This document shows, one piece after another, positions 7,966-15,878 of a stretch of 64,000 nt of DNA (the stretch's first letter is position 1; every line of letters begins with the position of its first letter). The position numbers were made by a program, and so were the translations under genes. The stretch lies in assembly GCA_016722575.1 (NCBI GenBank), contig JADKIY010000001.1, forward strand, positions 682,001 through 746,000. Direction: 5' to 3'. The DNA comes from Elusimicrobiota bacterium. Lineage in GTDB: Bacteria > Elusimicrobiota > Elusimicrobia > FEN-1173. The notes under the pieces are model-generated. The model saw only the letters and a list, made by a program, of their open reading frames with translations, was not told the DNA's origin and searched no databases.

Positions 7966-9072
7966 TTGACCCCGATTCCCTTCATGGATTTGACCCCCGT
8001 CCACCGCGAGTTGGAAGCGGCGGCGACGGCGGCCTTTCGGCGCGTCTACGAGAAAAACGAATTTATCCTGGGGGAGGAAGTCCGGCTTTTTGAAGAGGAA
8101 TTCGCCCGGGCCTGCGGCGCGTCCCAGGGGGTGGGAATCTCCTCGGGCACGGCGGCCCTGGAATTGTCCCTGCGGGCTCTCGGGGTGGGACCCGGGGACG
8201 AAGTGATCACCACGCCCTTCAGTTTTTTCGCCACGGCGTCGGTGGTGTCCTACGTGGGGGCCGTCCCCCGCTTCGTCGACGTGGATCCCGGAACCTTGAA
8301 CCTCGACCCGACGAAATTGGAAAAATTGTTCACGTCCAAGACCAAGGCGGTTTTGCCCGTTCACCTCTTCGGCCAACCGGCCGACATGGACGCCATCAAC
8401 GCCTGGGCCCAAAACCACCGGCTGCCCGTCGTCGAAGACGCCTGCCAGGCCCACGGCGCCCGCTGGCGGGGCCGCCCCGTGGGGGCCCTGGGGGCGGCGG
8501 GGTGTTTCAGTTTTTACCCGACGAAAAATTTGGGGGGCTTCGGCGACGGCGGCATGACCGTCACCAACGACGGCGCCCTGGCCGAACGCTTGCGAAGCCT
8601 AAGGAATTGCGGGCGGCGGGCCCAGTACGAGCATTTGGAACTGGGCTACAACGAACGGTTGGACAATTTACAGGCCGCCCTGCTCCGCCTTAAATTGCCG
8701 CGTTTGGCGGGGTGGACCGACGAGCGTCGGCGGTTGGCGGAGGAATACCGGCGGGGTCTCCAAGGGACCCCGGCCCGCCCCCTGGCGGTCGCGCCGGGAG
8801 CCGAACCCGTGTATCATCTTTTCACCGTGCGGGCGCCCCGGCGGGACGCCCTCAAGGCGTTTTTGGCCGAGCGGGGCGTTCAAAGCGGTATTTTTTACCC
8901 GACCCCCCTCCACCTTCAACCGGCTTTCAAATCCCTGGGAGGAAAACCCGGGGACTGTCCCGAAGCCGAACGGGCCGCCCAGGACGTTCTGTCGTTGCCG
9001 CTCTATCCCGGGTTGCCCGCGGCGGCGGTTCAGCGCGTGACGGCCCTGGTGGGGGAATTTTACCGCGCCTAG
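7966..9072 (+). CDS. DegT/DnrJ/EryC1/StrS-family PLP-dependent sugar aminotransferase
   Basis: A 368-residue fold-type I aminotransferase that typically makes amino sugars on nucleotide sugars for surface glycans. Family features: IPFMDLTPV at the N-terminus, the GTAALELSLRALG cofactor-phosphate loop, TPFSFFATASVV, VHLFGQPADMD, the VVEDACQAHGA segment with the cofactor-binding Asp, and SFYPTKNLGGFGDGGM with the catalytic Lys. I prefer the TTG at 7966, which retains the family's IPF(M/V)DL start; an ATG at 7984 is an alternative. The gene is preceded by the repeat block and ends overlapping the convergent membrane-protein gene by 4 nt. The sugar substrate cannot be deduced. Confidence 0.93.
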   Translation: MTPIPFMDLTPVHRELEAAATAAFRRVYEKNEFILGEEVRLFEEEFARACGASQGVGISSGTAALELSLRALGVGPGDEVITTPFSFFATASVVSYVGAVPRFVDVDPGTLNLDPTKLEKLFTSKTKAVLPVHLFGQPADMDAINAWAQNHRLPVVEDACQAHGARWRGRPVGALGAAGCFSFYPTKNLGGFGDGGMTVTNDGALAERLRSLRNCGRRAQYEHLELGYNERLDNLQAALLRLKLPRLAGWTDERRRLAEEYRRGLQGTPARPLAVAPGAEPVYHLFTVRAPRRDALKAFLAERGVQSGIFYPTPLHLQPAFKSLGGKPGDCPEAERAAQDVLSLPLYPGLPAAAVQRVTALVGEFYRA

Positions 9073-10244
9073 CGAATTTTTCGCCCCGCGGCCCGTTCTT
9101 GAGAGAGAAGGGTTTTCCACCCCGCCCGGGCCCGACGCATTAAATCCAAGGATCCGGCGACGAGAAATCCCAGAGCCACCGGGGCGAAGGGAACAAAGAA
9201 TCGCCCCGCCCAAAAAACATGGCCGACAAAAGCGTAGGGGGAATTTAGCAGGATCCACGCCGCTAGGGCGATCCGGCCCGGCGCGCCGCCCAGGGCCCCG
9301 ATCAATCCCCACAGATGAAGCGCCAAAAGCGCCCCGGTGACGATGGCGGGCAGTCCCACCCGGTAATACACCTGGGCGAAGAAGGTCCAAAAAATCCGCC
9401 CGTATCCCTGGACCGTTCCGGCGAGGTATTGGGCCGGGGTGTGGGCGCCGAAAGCCCATTGACGGTAATTGAGGCTTTTTCGATAAACGTCCTGTTGTCG
9501 TTCGGCTTCGGTGGCGTGGAACCCCGGCCGGCCGACGAACTCCAGGTTGGCGTACCAATAGCTGTGAAGGTTGACGGAATAGAGGGCGTCCCCGTTTCGC
9601 CGTTGGTTGTTGGCCAGATGGAAACAAAGCAGGAGCGCGGCGGGCAGGCCCGCGAAGAAGGGCCGCCACCGGCGGTTTTTGAGCGCCGCGACGGTCAGAA
9701 AAACGCCTCCGGTGGCCGCGTAGGTGACGCGGGTGAGCACCAGGGCGGCGAAGGCCCCCGAGGCCTTGATCCAGGATCGGGTCGTCCCGAGACTCGAATC
9801 CGTTTGAAGGGCGTTCAGGAACAAAAGGACGCCGGCGGTTTCCATCAAGTGCCGAAGGCCCAAACCGTCGGAAACGATTTGACCGGGCAAAAGGGCGAAT
9901 AGCCCCAGGGCGCCCCAGGCCGTTCGATCGTCCCAGTGCCGCCGAATCAATTGAAAAAGAAGAAAGGCGTTGGGGAGAAACCAAAGGGTTCCGGCCAGCC
10001 GGATGGCGGCCGTGGATTCGGCCCCCATTCCCCCGAGGAGCCAAAGCCACCAGACGTAGAGCGGTTCCCGGGGCGAGGTGTCGAAGGGGTGCGTGAAGGG
10101 GAGTTGGCTCGGGTGGAAGGACATCAAATCCGGATGGGGAGCCGCGGCGCGGTCGTGGACCACCCAGGCAACGCGGATCAAAAAGCCCAGCAACAGCAGC
10201 GCCCCGAGAGCCCAGGTCGATTTTTGTTTTGGAGGGATCTTCAT
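9069..10244 (-). CDS. Polytopic membrane protein, GT-C/ArnT-like glycosyltransferase candidate
   Basis: 391 residues with about ten hydrophobic helices. The N-terminus resembles PMT/ArnT-like GT-C enzymes: one membrane helix, then an acidic loop (HDRAAAPHPDLMSF) and a segment SPREPLYVWWLWLLGG. That arrangement fits a lipid-phosphate-sugar-dependent transferase acting outside the inner membrane. Residues from about 230 onward (LHSYWYANLEFVGRPGF) form a periplasmic loop. The ATG at 10244 and the ATG of the divergent protease gene (10243) share the same CATG; an upstream ATG at 10262 is also possible. No specific family is recognised with certainty; the call is by topology and motif style. Confidence 0.65.
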   Translation of the reverse strand: MKIPPKQKSTWALGALLLLGFLIRVAWVVHDRAAAPHPDLMSFHPSQLPFTHPFDTSPREPLYVWWLWLLGGMGAESTAAIRLAGTLWFLPNAFLLFQLIRRHWDDRTAWGALGLFALLPGQIVSDGLGLRHLMETAGVLLFLNALQTDSSLGTTRSWIKASGAFAALVLTRVTYAATGGVFLTVAALKNRRWRPFFAGLPAALLLCFHLANNQRRNGDALYSVNLHSYWYANLEFVGRPGFHATEAERQQDVYRKSLNYRQWAFGAHTPAQYLAGTVQGYGRIFWTFFAQVYYRVGLPAIVTGALLALHLWGLIGALGGAPGRIALAAWILLNSPYAFVGHVFWAGRFFVPFAPVALGFLVAGSLDLMRRARAGWKTLLSQERAAGRKIR

Positions 10245-11541
10245 GCGGAAAGAGCGTAACATTTTCGATTTTCATCGACTGGGGCGGCTGGGCGCGGCCG
10301 CGCTCCTGGCCTCGACCGGCTGTCTTCGCAACCCCATCACCCAAAAACGCGAAACCAAACTGATCTCGGACCGGGCCGAGCGGGAAATCGGCCTCGAGAC
10401 CAAGAAAAAGATCATCGAAGAATACGGCGAGTTGAAAGACCCCGTCTTCAACCAATACGTCTCCAACCTGGGCCGCCGGCTGGCGTCCTTAAGCGACCGC
10501 CCCAAAGTGGATTACCAGTTCACCGTATTGGACACCGACGTGGTCAACGCCTTCGCGGCCCCGGGCGGTTTCATTTTCGTGACCCGGGGGCTTTTGGAGC
10601 AGGTGTCCAACGAGGCCGAACTGGCTTCGGTGTTGGCCCACGAAATCGGCCACGTGGCGGGTTGGCATTCCATCGGCATGATTCAAAAACAGATGGGCTT
10701 GAGCACCCTCACCGCCCTGGGGGCCATCGCCTCGGGCATTCGGATCGGCCCGGAGGCCATGATCATGGTGGCCCAGACGGCGGACCTTTTCGCGGGGTTG
10801 TACCTCCTGGGCTACAGCCGCGAAAACGAGCTGGAGGCCGACCGGGTGGGCCTTCGCTACATGAGTTCCGCCGGCTACGACGCCGGAGCCGCCCTGGCCT
10901 TTTTCAAAAAATTGGACGCCCTGGAGAAAAAAGACGGGCCCGACCGTTGGGAATCCTACCTGCGCTCCCACCCGCCCACGGTGGACCGCATCGCCCAGGG
11001 ACAGGCGTTCCTGGATCGATGGACTTTTTTCCGCCGCCCCCGGGAGCGGGGGGAGGAAACCTATTTGGAAATGAAAGCGCGCCTTCCGAGACTCACCGTC
11101 GAGGAGCAGGGCCGGGTGCGGGGCGCAAAATTCGAACAACCCCTCTACGGCGTGGTCCTATCGATCCCCGACGGTTGGTCCTGGGAACCCCAAAGCGGCC
11201 GCGTGATCACCGCTTTTCGGCGGAAAGACGGCGAAGCTTGGGGCGAACTCCGTCGGGAACCTTTGAAAGACCCGCTGACCGCGGAAGCCTACGCCAAGAA
11301 ATTCGTGGAGGACCGAAAGGGGCATTGGCTACAGGGGCGGGAAGTCCTTTATCCGGCGGGTTACGGCTACCTGGCCCAATTTTACGGACCTGGCCTTTTG
11401 GGCGGCACCTACCAGTTTCGCGGATTTTTCATGGTGCGGGACGGCGCCGGGTGGGCCTTGCTCTGCGCGGCCGTGCCCAACCGGGCCCTGGAGCATTTGG
11501 TGGCTTTCGAGCAGATCCAACGGTCCTTTGAGCTGAAGTGA
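10243..11541 (+). CDS. M48-family zinc metalloprotease lipoprotein (BepA/Oma1-like)
   Basis: 432 residues. The N-terminus is basic and hydrophobic and ends in ASTGC, a lipoprotein-like processing site. The zincin centre is LAHEIGHVAGWHS, with the third ligand in ENELEADRVGLRYMSSAGYD, as in M48C peptidases. After the catalytic domain (to about residue 260, ending in LRSHPPTVDRI) there is a C-terminal region of about 150 residues without TPR repeats; it is probably a beta-rich accessory domain. Relatives act in envelope protein quality control. The ATG at 10243 has GGAGGG 6 nt upstream and is preferred over the in-frame codon at 10078, which would run back through the divergent gene. Confidence 0.9.
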   Translation: MRKERNIFDFHRLGRLGAAALLASTGCLRNPITQKRETKLISDRAEREIGLETKKKIIEEYGELKDPVFNQYVSNLGRRLASLSDRPKVDYQFTVLDTDVVNAFAAPGGFIFVTRGLLEQVSNEAELASVLAHEIGHVAGWHSIGMIQKQMGLSTLTALGAIASGIRIGPEAMIMVAQTADLFAGLYLLGYSRENELEADRVGLRYMSSAGYDAGAALAFFKKLDALEKKDGPDRWESYLRSHPPTVDRIAQGQAFLDRWTFFRRPRERGEETYLEMKARLPRLTVEEQGRVRGAKFEQPLYGVVLSIPDGWSWEPQSGRVITAFRRKDGEAWGELRREPLKDPLTAEAYAKKFVEDRKGHWLQGREVLYPAGYGYLAQFYGPGLLGGTYQFRGFFMVRDGAGWALLCAAVPNRALEHLVAFEQIQRSFELK

Positions 11542-11587
11542 GGGACCGTCCGTCCCCCCGCGTGTCCGTCCCGTGGTTCGATAAGCC

Positions 11588-12091
11588 TTAAAATTTCGAC
11601 CACGTGCTTCCGCGGACGTCGGTGTGAGCGCAATTCACGTAGAAAAGAGCATGCGGTCGCGGATCCGATTGGGTCCAGGGTCCGCCCACCGGACTCACGA
11701 CGTTGACCCAATAAACGGGCACGTTGTAGTCAATCCCGGGAGAATAATTCGGGCCGGGGCTCGGCGTCGTGGTGAAGGATTGAATGAGATTTATGAGTTG
11801 ATAACTGGTGGAATGGGGGGTGCCTGGCAAGGAGGGGGATCGGGGAATTTCGTGGATGTATTTGGGGATGAGCTCGTCCCCCGACCACGGAAACATGCCT
11901 TCGTTGTCAACGTAATAGATCGATAACGCGCTTCGAAGGGCCCCCACGTTCCCCCGAAGCGTCGCTTCCCTGGCTTTCCGCACCAACTGCCCGAATTTGG
12001 GCAAGGCGATGGCCGCCAGGAGGCCGATGATGGCCACCACGAGCATGAGCTCGATCAAAGTGAAACCGGTTCGGGGAGCCCCTTGTTTCAT
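11588..12091 (-). CDS. Type IV pilin-like / pseudopilin protein 2
   Basis: 167 residues. The leader MKQGAPRTG is cleaved before FTLIELMLVVAIIGLLAAIA, placing Phe1 and Glu5 as in type IV pilins. The helix and first part of the head (LPKFGQLVRKAREATLRGNV, then YYVDNEGMFPW) match the other two pilins of the window. The head here is longer by about 20 residues and ends with Cys-Ala-His-Thr-Asp and WSKF. The ATG at 12091 is preceded by TTAAGGGC, the same leader as the pilin at 14448. It lies 173 nt after a GT-like membrane-protein gene on the same strand. No assembly machinery is adjacent. Confidence 0.85.
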   Translation of the reverse strand: MKQGAPRTGFTLIELMLVVAIIGLLAAIALPKFGQLVRKAREATLRGNVGALRSALSIYYVDNEGMFPWSGDELIPKYIHEIPRSPSLPGTPHSTSYQLINLIQSFTTTPSPGPNYSPGIDYNVPVYWVNVVSPVGGPWTQSDPRPHALFYVNCAHTDVRGSTWSKF

Positions 12092-12264
12092 GCCCTTAAG
12101 AGTAGGCCCCCGAAAACGGCAAGTCAAGAAGAGAGGATCCTGTTTTGGCCTGGAATTAAAAGAGACGATAGGCCTCGCATTCCATCCATTCTCTGGATGG
12201 GAGGGCGAGGAAGGGCCGTTACGGCCTGCAAGGAACGGAGAATCGTTCCGGGAAGCAAAAAGGA

Positions 12265-13974
12265 CTATTCGGAAAAAGGACGTTGCCCGAAGGGGCCGTC
12301 CGGCGCGCGGGGGGCTGCCCGATCGTTGTTGTGGCGCGCCATGTCGCGATCCATCCTCGTTCGGTCGATTTGGGCGGTGGAAAGAAGGAATCGGGTTTGT
12401 TCAGGGTTGTAAGGCCACAGCGACTCGGCCCCGCGCTCATCCACGACGCGTTGATTGACCGAATTCCGCCGGACAAACACATAATACCGTTCGTCCCAAT
12501 AGACCAACGACCAACCCCGGCGGGGAAACATCACGTTAAGGGCCTTAAGCGGAAAGGGCGTTGGTTCGGTCTCGAAAAACTCGTGGTCCGGAAACAAATC
12601 CGGCACGACGGCGAATTCGATGTGGTGTTCGCCCAGAAAGTCGGGCCAGGGGTTGCGGTTTCCCGGAACGCTCACCGCGTCGAGCATTCGGCTCTGGCGG
12701 ACGAGCAGGGGTTGGAACAAGTATCGCCCGTCAATGAAATCCGGACGTCGTCGACCGAAATACCACGTCAGGAACCCCCCGTCGTCATACGCGTTGAACA
12801 TATTCCCTGCCAGCCCGGCCCGATCGACGAACCGGCAGGCCCGAACGGGCCAACGGGACCATTCCACGACACCGCGCCAACGAAAGCCGCCCCAGGCCCA
12901 GATTTGAAGGGGCACCGCGAGACAACACAGTGCCCACAGCCCCCGATGTGTCCGCGAAACGGGATCGCGCCCGGGAAGCGTCGCGGGGCCCAGAGCGTCG
13001 GCCAGAGCGGGCAGCGCCACGATCGGAAGATAGGCGGTGCTTCGAATCGTTGAAAAAGTGAGGGCGCCAAAGCCCGCGACCAGGGGAGCCCAGAACAAGG
13101 CGTCCCTTTGTCCCCGTCGAAGCCCGTTCCCCAAAACCCCGGCGGTCAAGAGAAAAAGTCCCCAATAGGCCGGTGTTTTAAGCGGGTGGGGAAAGGCCCA
13201 CTCCGCGATGAGCGTTCTGGAATCCGGCCATTGCGCGGCGTGTTCCGTGAGGATGGTGAACATGGACCACCCCCAGGGGTTTGCCAAGCACGCCGTGGAC
13301 AAAAGGGTTGTGGATATCAACAACCAGCGGGAATAGCCCCGGTCCTCCCTCGCCGCCAGGGCCCCGAGCCAAAGAAGGCCGGCGGCGATCGGTCCGAACG
13401 CGAAGGCGCCGTGGGAGTTCACCCAGACCGTTTGAATTAAAACCAGTCCAACCAGTCCGCCCCGCCGGACGGTTTCGTGTCGGCGGGCTCGCTGAAAGAT
13501 CAGAATCAGCATCGCCAGGCACAGCAGCGAGACCGTTTCCGGGCGCTCCAGCGGTCGAACCCCCAAGGTCACGGTCCCGAGAAAAACCAAAAGAAAGGCG
13601 ACCGGGGACCCCCCGAGGAGGCGGCGGGCGCCGAGGGCCACCACGCCGTAGAGGGCCAGACCGACGACGAGCCGGGCGAGCCAAAGGCCGCCAAAACCAA
13701 AGGCGTGTTGCCCGGCGTGGGCCACGACATCGATCAACCAGTCCCCGTTGATCCAGGGACGGCCCGCAAGGGGGTGGGAAAAAACATCGTGTCGAAGGAG
13801 GGCGCCCGATGAGATTATTTCCCGACCGACGGCTAAGTGCCACCAAAGGTCGGGGTCTTGAAGGGGTCCATGCAACCGTTGGGCGATGAGCAATCCAAGA
13901 CTGACCCAGGCGACCTTTTTTAGCCAATCGGGGCGACGAGCGAAGTCAAACGTGTCGCGCGAAAAGAGGATCAT
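12265..13974 (-). CDS. Polytopic membrane protein of unknown function (GT-C-like)
   Basis: 569 residues with ten or more hydrophobic helices in the first 400 residues, then a soluble C-terminal region of about 150 residues. After the first helix comes QDPDLWWHLAVGREI, an acidic-aromatic loop typical of a group of large bacterial membrane proteins that look like GT-C glycosyltransferases, followed by RPWINGDWLIDVVAHAG. The C-terminal part contains NMFNAYDDGGFLTWYFGRR and FIDGRYLF. I cannot assign a substrate. It lies 36 nt downstream of pilin 3 on the same strand, so the two may be cotranscribed. The last residues (PFSE) and the DNA across the stop match the end of the HemQ-like gene. Confidence 0.7.
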   Translation of the reverse strand: MILFSRDTFDFARRPDWLKKVAWVSLGLLIAQRLHGPLQDPDLWWHLAVGREIISSGALLRHDVFSHPLAGRPWINGDWLIDVVAHAGQHAFGFGGLWLARLVVGLALYGVVALGARRLLGGSPVAFLLVFLGTVTLGVRPLERPETVSLLCLAMLILIFQRARRHETVRRGGLVGLVLIQTVWVNSHGAFAFGPIAAGLLWLGALAAREDRGYSRWLLISTTLLSTACLANPWGWSMFTILTEHAAQWPDSRTLIAEWAFPHPLKTPAYWGLFLLTAGVLGNGLRRGQRDALFWAPLVAGFGALTFSTIRSTAYLPIVALPALADALGPATLPGRDPVSRTHRGLWALCCLAVPLQIWAWGGFRWRGVVEWSRWPVRACRFVDRAGLAGNMFNAYDDGGFLTWYFGRRRPDFIDGRYLFQPLLVRQSRMLDAVSVPGNRNPWPDFLGEHHIEFAVVPDLFPDHEFFETEPTPFPLKALNVMFPRRGWSLVYWDERYYVFVRRNSVNQRVVDERGAESLWPYNPEQTRFLLSTAQIDRTRMDRDMARHNNDRAAPRAPDGPFGQRPFSE

Positions 13975-14010
13975 TTCCGGGCTGTGCCGCGAAGGGGCCG
14001 TGTGCGGATA

Positions 14011-14448
14011 TTAATAAAGACTCCACGCAAAGCCGCGCGTGTCGGTGTGGGTGCAGTGGACAAACAGCGTTCCACTTGATGGAGAGTAGCTCCAGGCCCA
14101 CGTGTTCCCGGGAGTCCAGTCCGATAGAGGAGAAAAGGGCCCCACGCCGTTCATCGCACCGTGGGTCGGCGCCGTCGGGACTTCGCACCGAGGGAATCTA
14201 TCGATGTATCGGGATCCCACCGTCAGTGCGCTCAACGGGAGATCGGGATATTCCCCCTCGTTGTCGGCGTAGTAAATGGAGATGGCGCTTCGAAGACCGC
14301 CCAACTTTCCTTTGACCGAAGCTTCCTTGGCCTTGAAGACCAGGTTCGCGACCTTGGGCAAAGCGATGGCCGCCAGGAGGCCGATGATGGCCACGACCAG
14401 CATCAGTTCGATCAATGTGAATCCGGTTCCGGGAACGTCGTGTTTCAT
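14011..14448 (-). CDS. Type IV pilin-like / pseudopilin protein 3
   Basis: 145 residues. The leader MKHDVPGTG is cleaved before FTLIELMLVVAIIGLLAAIA (Phe1, Glu5). The helix continues as LPKVANLVFKAKEASVKGKL and the head opens with ADNEGEYPDLPLSALTVG. It ends with VHCTHTDTRGFAWSLY, the same C-terminal Cys/HTD/Trp motif as pilins 1 and 2. The ATG at 14448 has the CTTAAGGGC leader shared with pilin 2. Its stop is 36 nt before the large membrane-protein gene, suggesting a two-gene unit. Confidence 0.85.
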   Translation of the reverse strand: MKHDVPGTGFTLIELMLVVAIIGLLAAIALPKVANLVFKAKEASVKGKLGGLRSAISIYYADNEGEYPDLPLSALTVGSRYIDRFPRCEVPTAPTHGAMNGVGPFSPLSDWTPGNTWAWSYSPSSGTLFVHCTHTDTRGFAWSLY

Positions 14449-14630
14449 GCCCTTAAGGCTATGGTTGCAAAAACGACTTGGCAAGCATAGATGTGTCTGT
14501 TTCAGGTGGGACATGGATTTGATGGCGGGCCTTGGATTTTTTCAATCGAGTCCCCCCCCGGGGGGGCAATTTGTAACGCCCGCCGTTTACGGAAGACCGC
14601 CGCGGAGATTCGAAGAGGGGAACGAAAGGT
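14449..14630. other. Intergenic region between pilin 3 and hemQ-like gene; perfect C8G7 palindrome
   Basis: 182 nt with no convincing ORF. It contains a perfect run of 8 C followed by 7 G at 14552-14566, the third G/C homopolymer site in the window. The region next to the hemQ-like stop resembles the region next to the stop at 12265. No terminator with a T-run is evident. Confidence 0.4.
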
Positions 14631-15371
14631 TTATTCGGAAAAAGGGCTTTGCCAGAGGGCGCGGCCGACGAAGAAGGGGCCCAGGGACTCCATGTGCAGG
14701 GCCGTTTGCTGGGTTTTTCGCATTTCTTGAACGATGCGGGAAAGGGGAAAGAGCTCTTTCCCGATCAAGCCCAGCACAAAATCATTGTCGTTCCGGTCGA
14801 TCCCGTGGCAAGCCAGGCGAATGTCCTGCACGAAACCCGCGTCGCCGAAGCGCATGCCGATCCGGGCGTGGTCCAGCATGATCTGGCCCTGTTCTTCCCG
14901 GGGCAGGTGTTCGAACGTGGCCTTGCGGCGCATGGGGTACCAGACGGCCCAGGGCCATTGGGCGTTTCGGGCGGCCCGACGGGGTTTTTTTAAAAGCCAA
15001 TCCATCAAATCGATTTCGCGGCCGATGGAGTAGGTCCGGCCCATCATGGTCATATCGTGGCGCTGAGTCAGTTCGGCGAAAGGGCCGGTGCTGAGGGTCT
15101 TGCGAACGTCGGCGGTGAACAAACCAGGGTCCTCGGCGAAAAAGAGGACGCCGACGCCGTGGGGGTCGTGGGCGTCGAGGTAAAGGACCGATTCCAGGCC
15201 GGAGGTTTTAAGGGCCTCCACCAGTCGGCCCGTGTCGCGGCAACCGGTAAAAACCTGGAGGAGCAAATAGAGCCGGGTTTGGGCCCGTTGGGGCGCGCCG
15301 CCCCGGGGGGCGCCGACTTCGTCGATGTTCAGGGGTTCGGCCGCGGCGGGGGGATGCGTTGGATGGGTCAT
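14631..15371 (-). CDS. hemQ: Chlorite-dismutase-family protein, HemQ-like coproheme decarboxylase
   Basis: 246 residues: an extended N-terminus of about 30 residues, then a ferredoxin-like Cld-family domain. Family signatures: WPWAVWYPMRRKATFEHLP, DHARIGMRF (probable proximal haem-ligand His), DIRLACHGIDRNDNDFVLGL and MRKTQQTALHMESLGPFFVG. HemQ converts Fe-coproporphyrin III to haem b in the coproporphyrin-dependent pathway. No other haem genes are adjacent. A chlorite dismutase function is less likely because bacteria that respire chlorite carry exported forms with different neighbours. The last residues (SPFSE) extend past the usual family end. Confidence 0.82.
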   Translation of the reverse strand: MTHPTHPPAAAEPLNIDEVGAPRGGAPQRAQTRLYLLLQVFTGCRDTGRLVEALKTSGLESVLYLDAHDPHGVGVLFFAEDPGLFTADVRKTLSTGPFAELTQRHDMTMMGRTYSIGREIDLMDWLLKKPRRAARNAQWPWAVWYPMRRKATFEHLPREEQGQIMLDHARIGMRFGDAGFVQDIRLACHGIDRNDNDFVLGLIGKELFPLSRIVQEMRKTQQTALHMESLGPFFVGRALWQSPFSE

Positions 15372-15426
15372 AAGGGTATTCTAGCAATTGGGGGAAGGAA
15401 ATTCTTGGGGGCGGCGCGGGTTTTGG

Positions 15427-15432
15427 TATAAT
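15427..15432 (+). promoter_or_regulatory. Extended -10 promoter upstream of tRNA-Phe
   Basis: TGGTATAAT (15424-15432) is a perfect extended -10. A possible -35 is TTGGGG at 15405-15410 (16-nt spacer). Transcription would start near 15439 and run about 245 nt before tRNA-Phe, through a region without an ORF. Confidence 0.6.
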
Positions 15433-15681
15433 GCCGACTCCGAAGTTCTTAACAGTGGAACGGGACAGAGAGCCCGCCACCCATAGAACGCCGCCCTTTT
15501 GCACGTTGCCGATAGGCATCGTCCCTGTTTGTCGGAAGGGAGAGCAAAGGGACGGCAAGGCGGTCCCGGAACCATTTTGACCTGGGCAAGGACGGGCAGG
15601 GGGGCCCGGGGGGGCCGGGGCCCGGGGCGCCTTTGAGAGCAAAAGGACGGCAAGGCGGTCCCGGAGGGACCGAAACCCCTT
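15433..15681 (+). other. Unexplained transcribed region / possible structured RNA before tRNA-Phe
   Basis: About 250 nt follow a strong -10 and carry no credible ORF. Segments can pair locally: CGTCCC near 15519-15524 with GGGACG at 15549-15554, enclosing TCGGAAGGGAGAG, and GGAC with GTCC inside both direct repeats. It could be a long tRNA leader or a separate small RNA. I could not match it to 6S, SRP, tmRNA or RNase P RNA by eye. Confidence 0.3.
15540..15666. repeat. Direct repeat pair flanking a G/C-rich block
   Basis: Copy 1 (15540-15571) and copy 2 (15635-15666) share GAGAGCAAA, then GGACGGCAAGGCGGTCCCGG, with one difference. Each copy can form a small GGAC/GTCC hairpin. The spacer holds several G runs (15599-15628: G6 CCC G7 CC G4 CCC G4). 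The arrangement, including GGACGGGC followed by a G run, parallels the repeat at 7788-7949. Confidence 0.6.
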
Positions 15682-15754
15682 GCCGAGGTAGCTCAGTCGG
15701 TAGAGCACAGGTCTGAAAAACCTGGTGTCGTCAGTTCGATTCTGACCCTCGGCA
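15682..15754 (+). tRNA. tRNA-Phe (anticodon GAA)
   Basis: A 73-nt cloverleaf. The acceptor stem GCCGAGG pairs with CCTCGGC and the discriminator base is A. The D arm is GCTC/GAGC; the anticodon stem CAGGT/ACCTG encloses CTGAAAA, giving anticodon GAA. The T arm is GTCAG TTCGATT CTGAC. The 3' CCA is not encoded. It is the only tRNA seen in the window. Confidence 0.96.
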
Positions 15755-15838
15755 CATTTTGAAACACGAAACGCCGCGTCCCTCCGGGGGCGCGGCGCTT
15801 TTGTTGGGGGCGGTCTGGAATGTGGGGGAGTCCCGTGA

Positions 15839-15844
15839 TATAGT
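15839..15844 (+). promoter_or_regulatory. Putative extended -10 for the DUF2784 gene
   Basis: TGATATAGT (15836-15844), an extended -10-like element, lies 35 nt before the ATG at 15879, whose ribosome site GGAGG is at 15871-15875. No clear -35 is visible. Confidence 0.35.
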
Positions 15845-15878
15845 GGAAATCGCCCGCGTTTCCGGGCCGGGGAGGTTT

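Noticed and set aside
10078..10242. In-frame 5' extension of the M48 protease
   Set aside because: It runs through the divergent gene's coding region; the ATG at 10243 has GGAGGG and begins the lipoprotein signal.
15440..15570. Possible 6S or SRP RNA before tRNA-Phe
   Set aside because: A GGAAGG loop-like element is present, but the diagnostic core sequences and long closing helix of either RNA could not be drawn. Kept only as an unexplained region.
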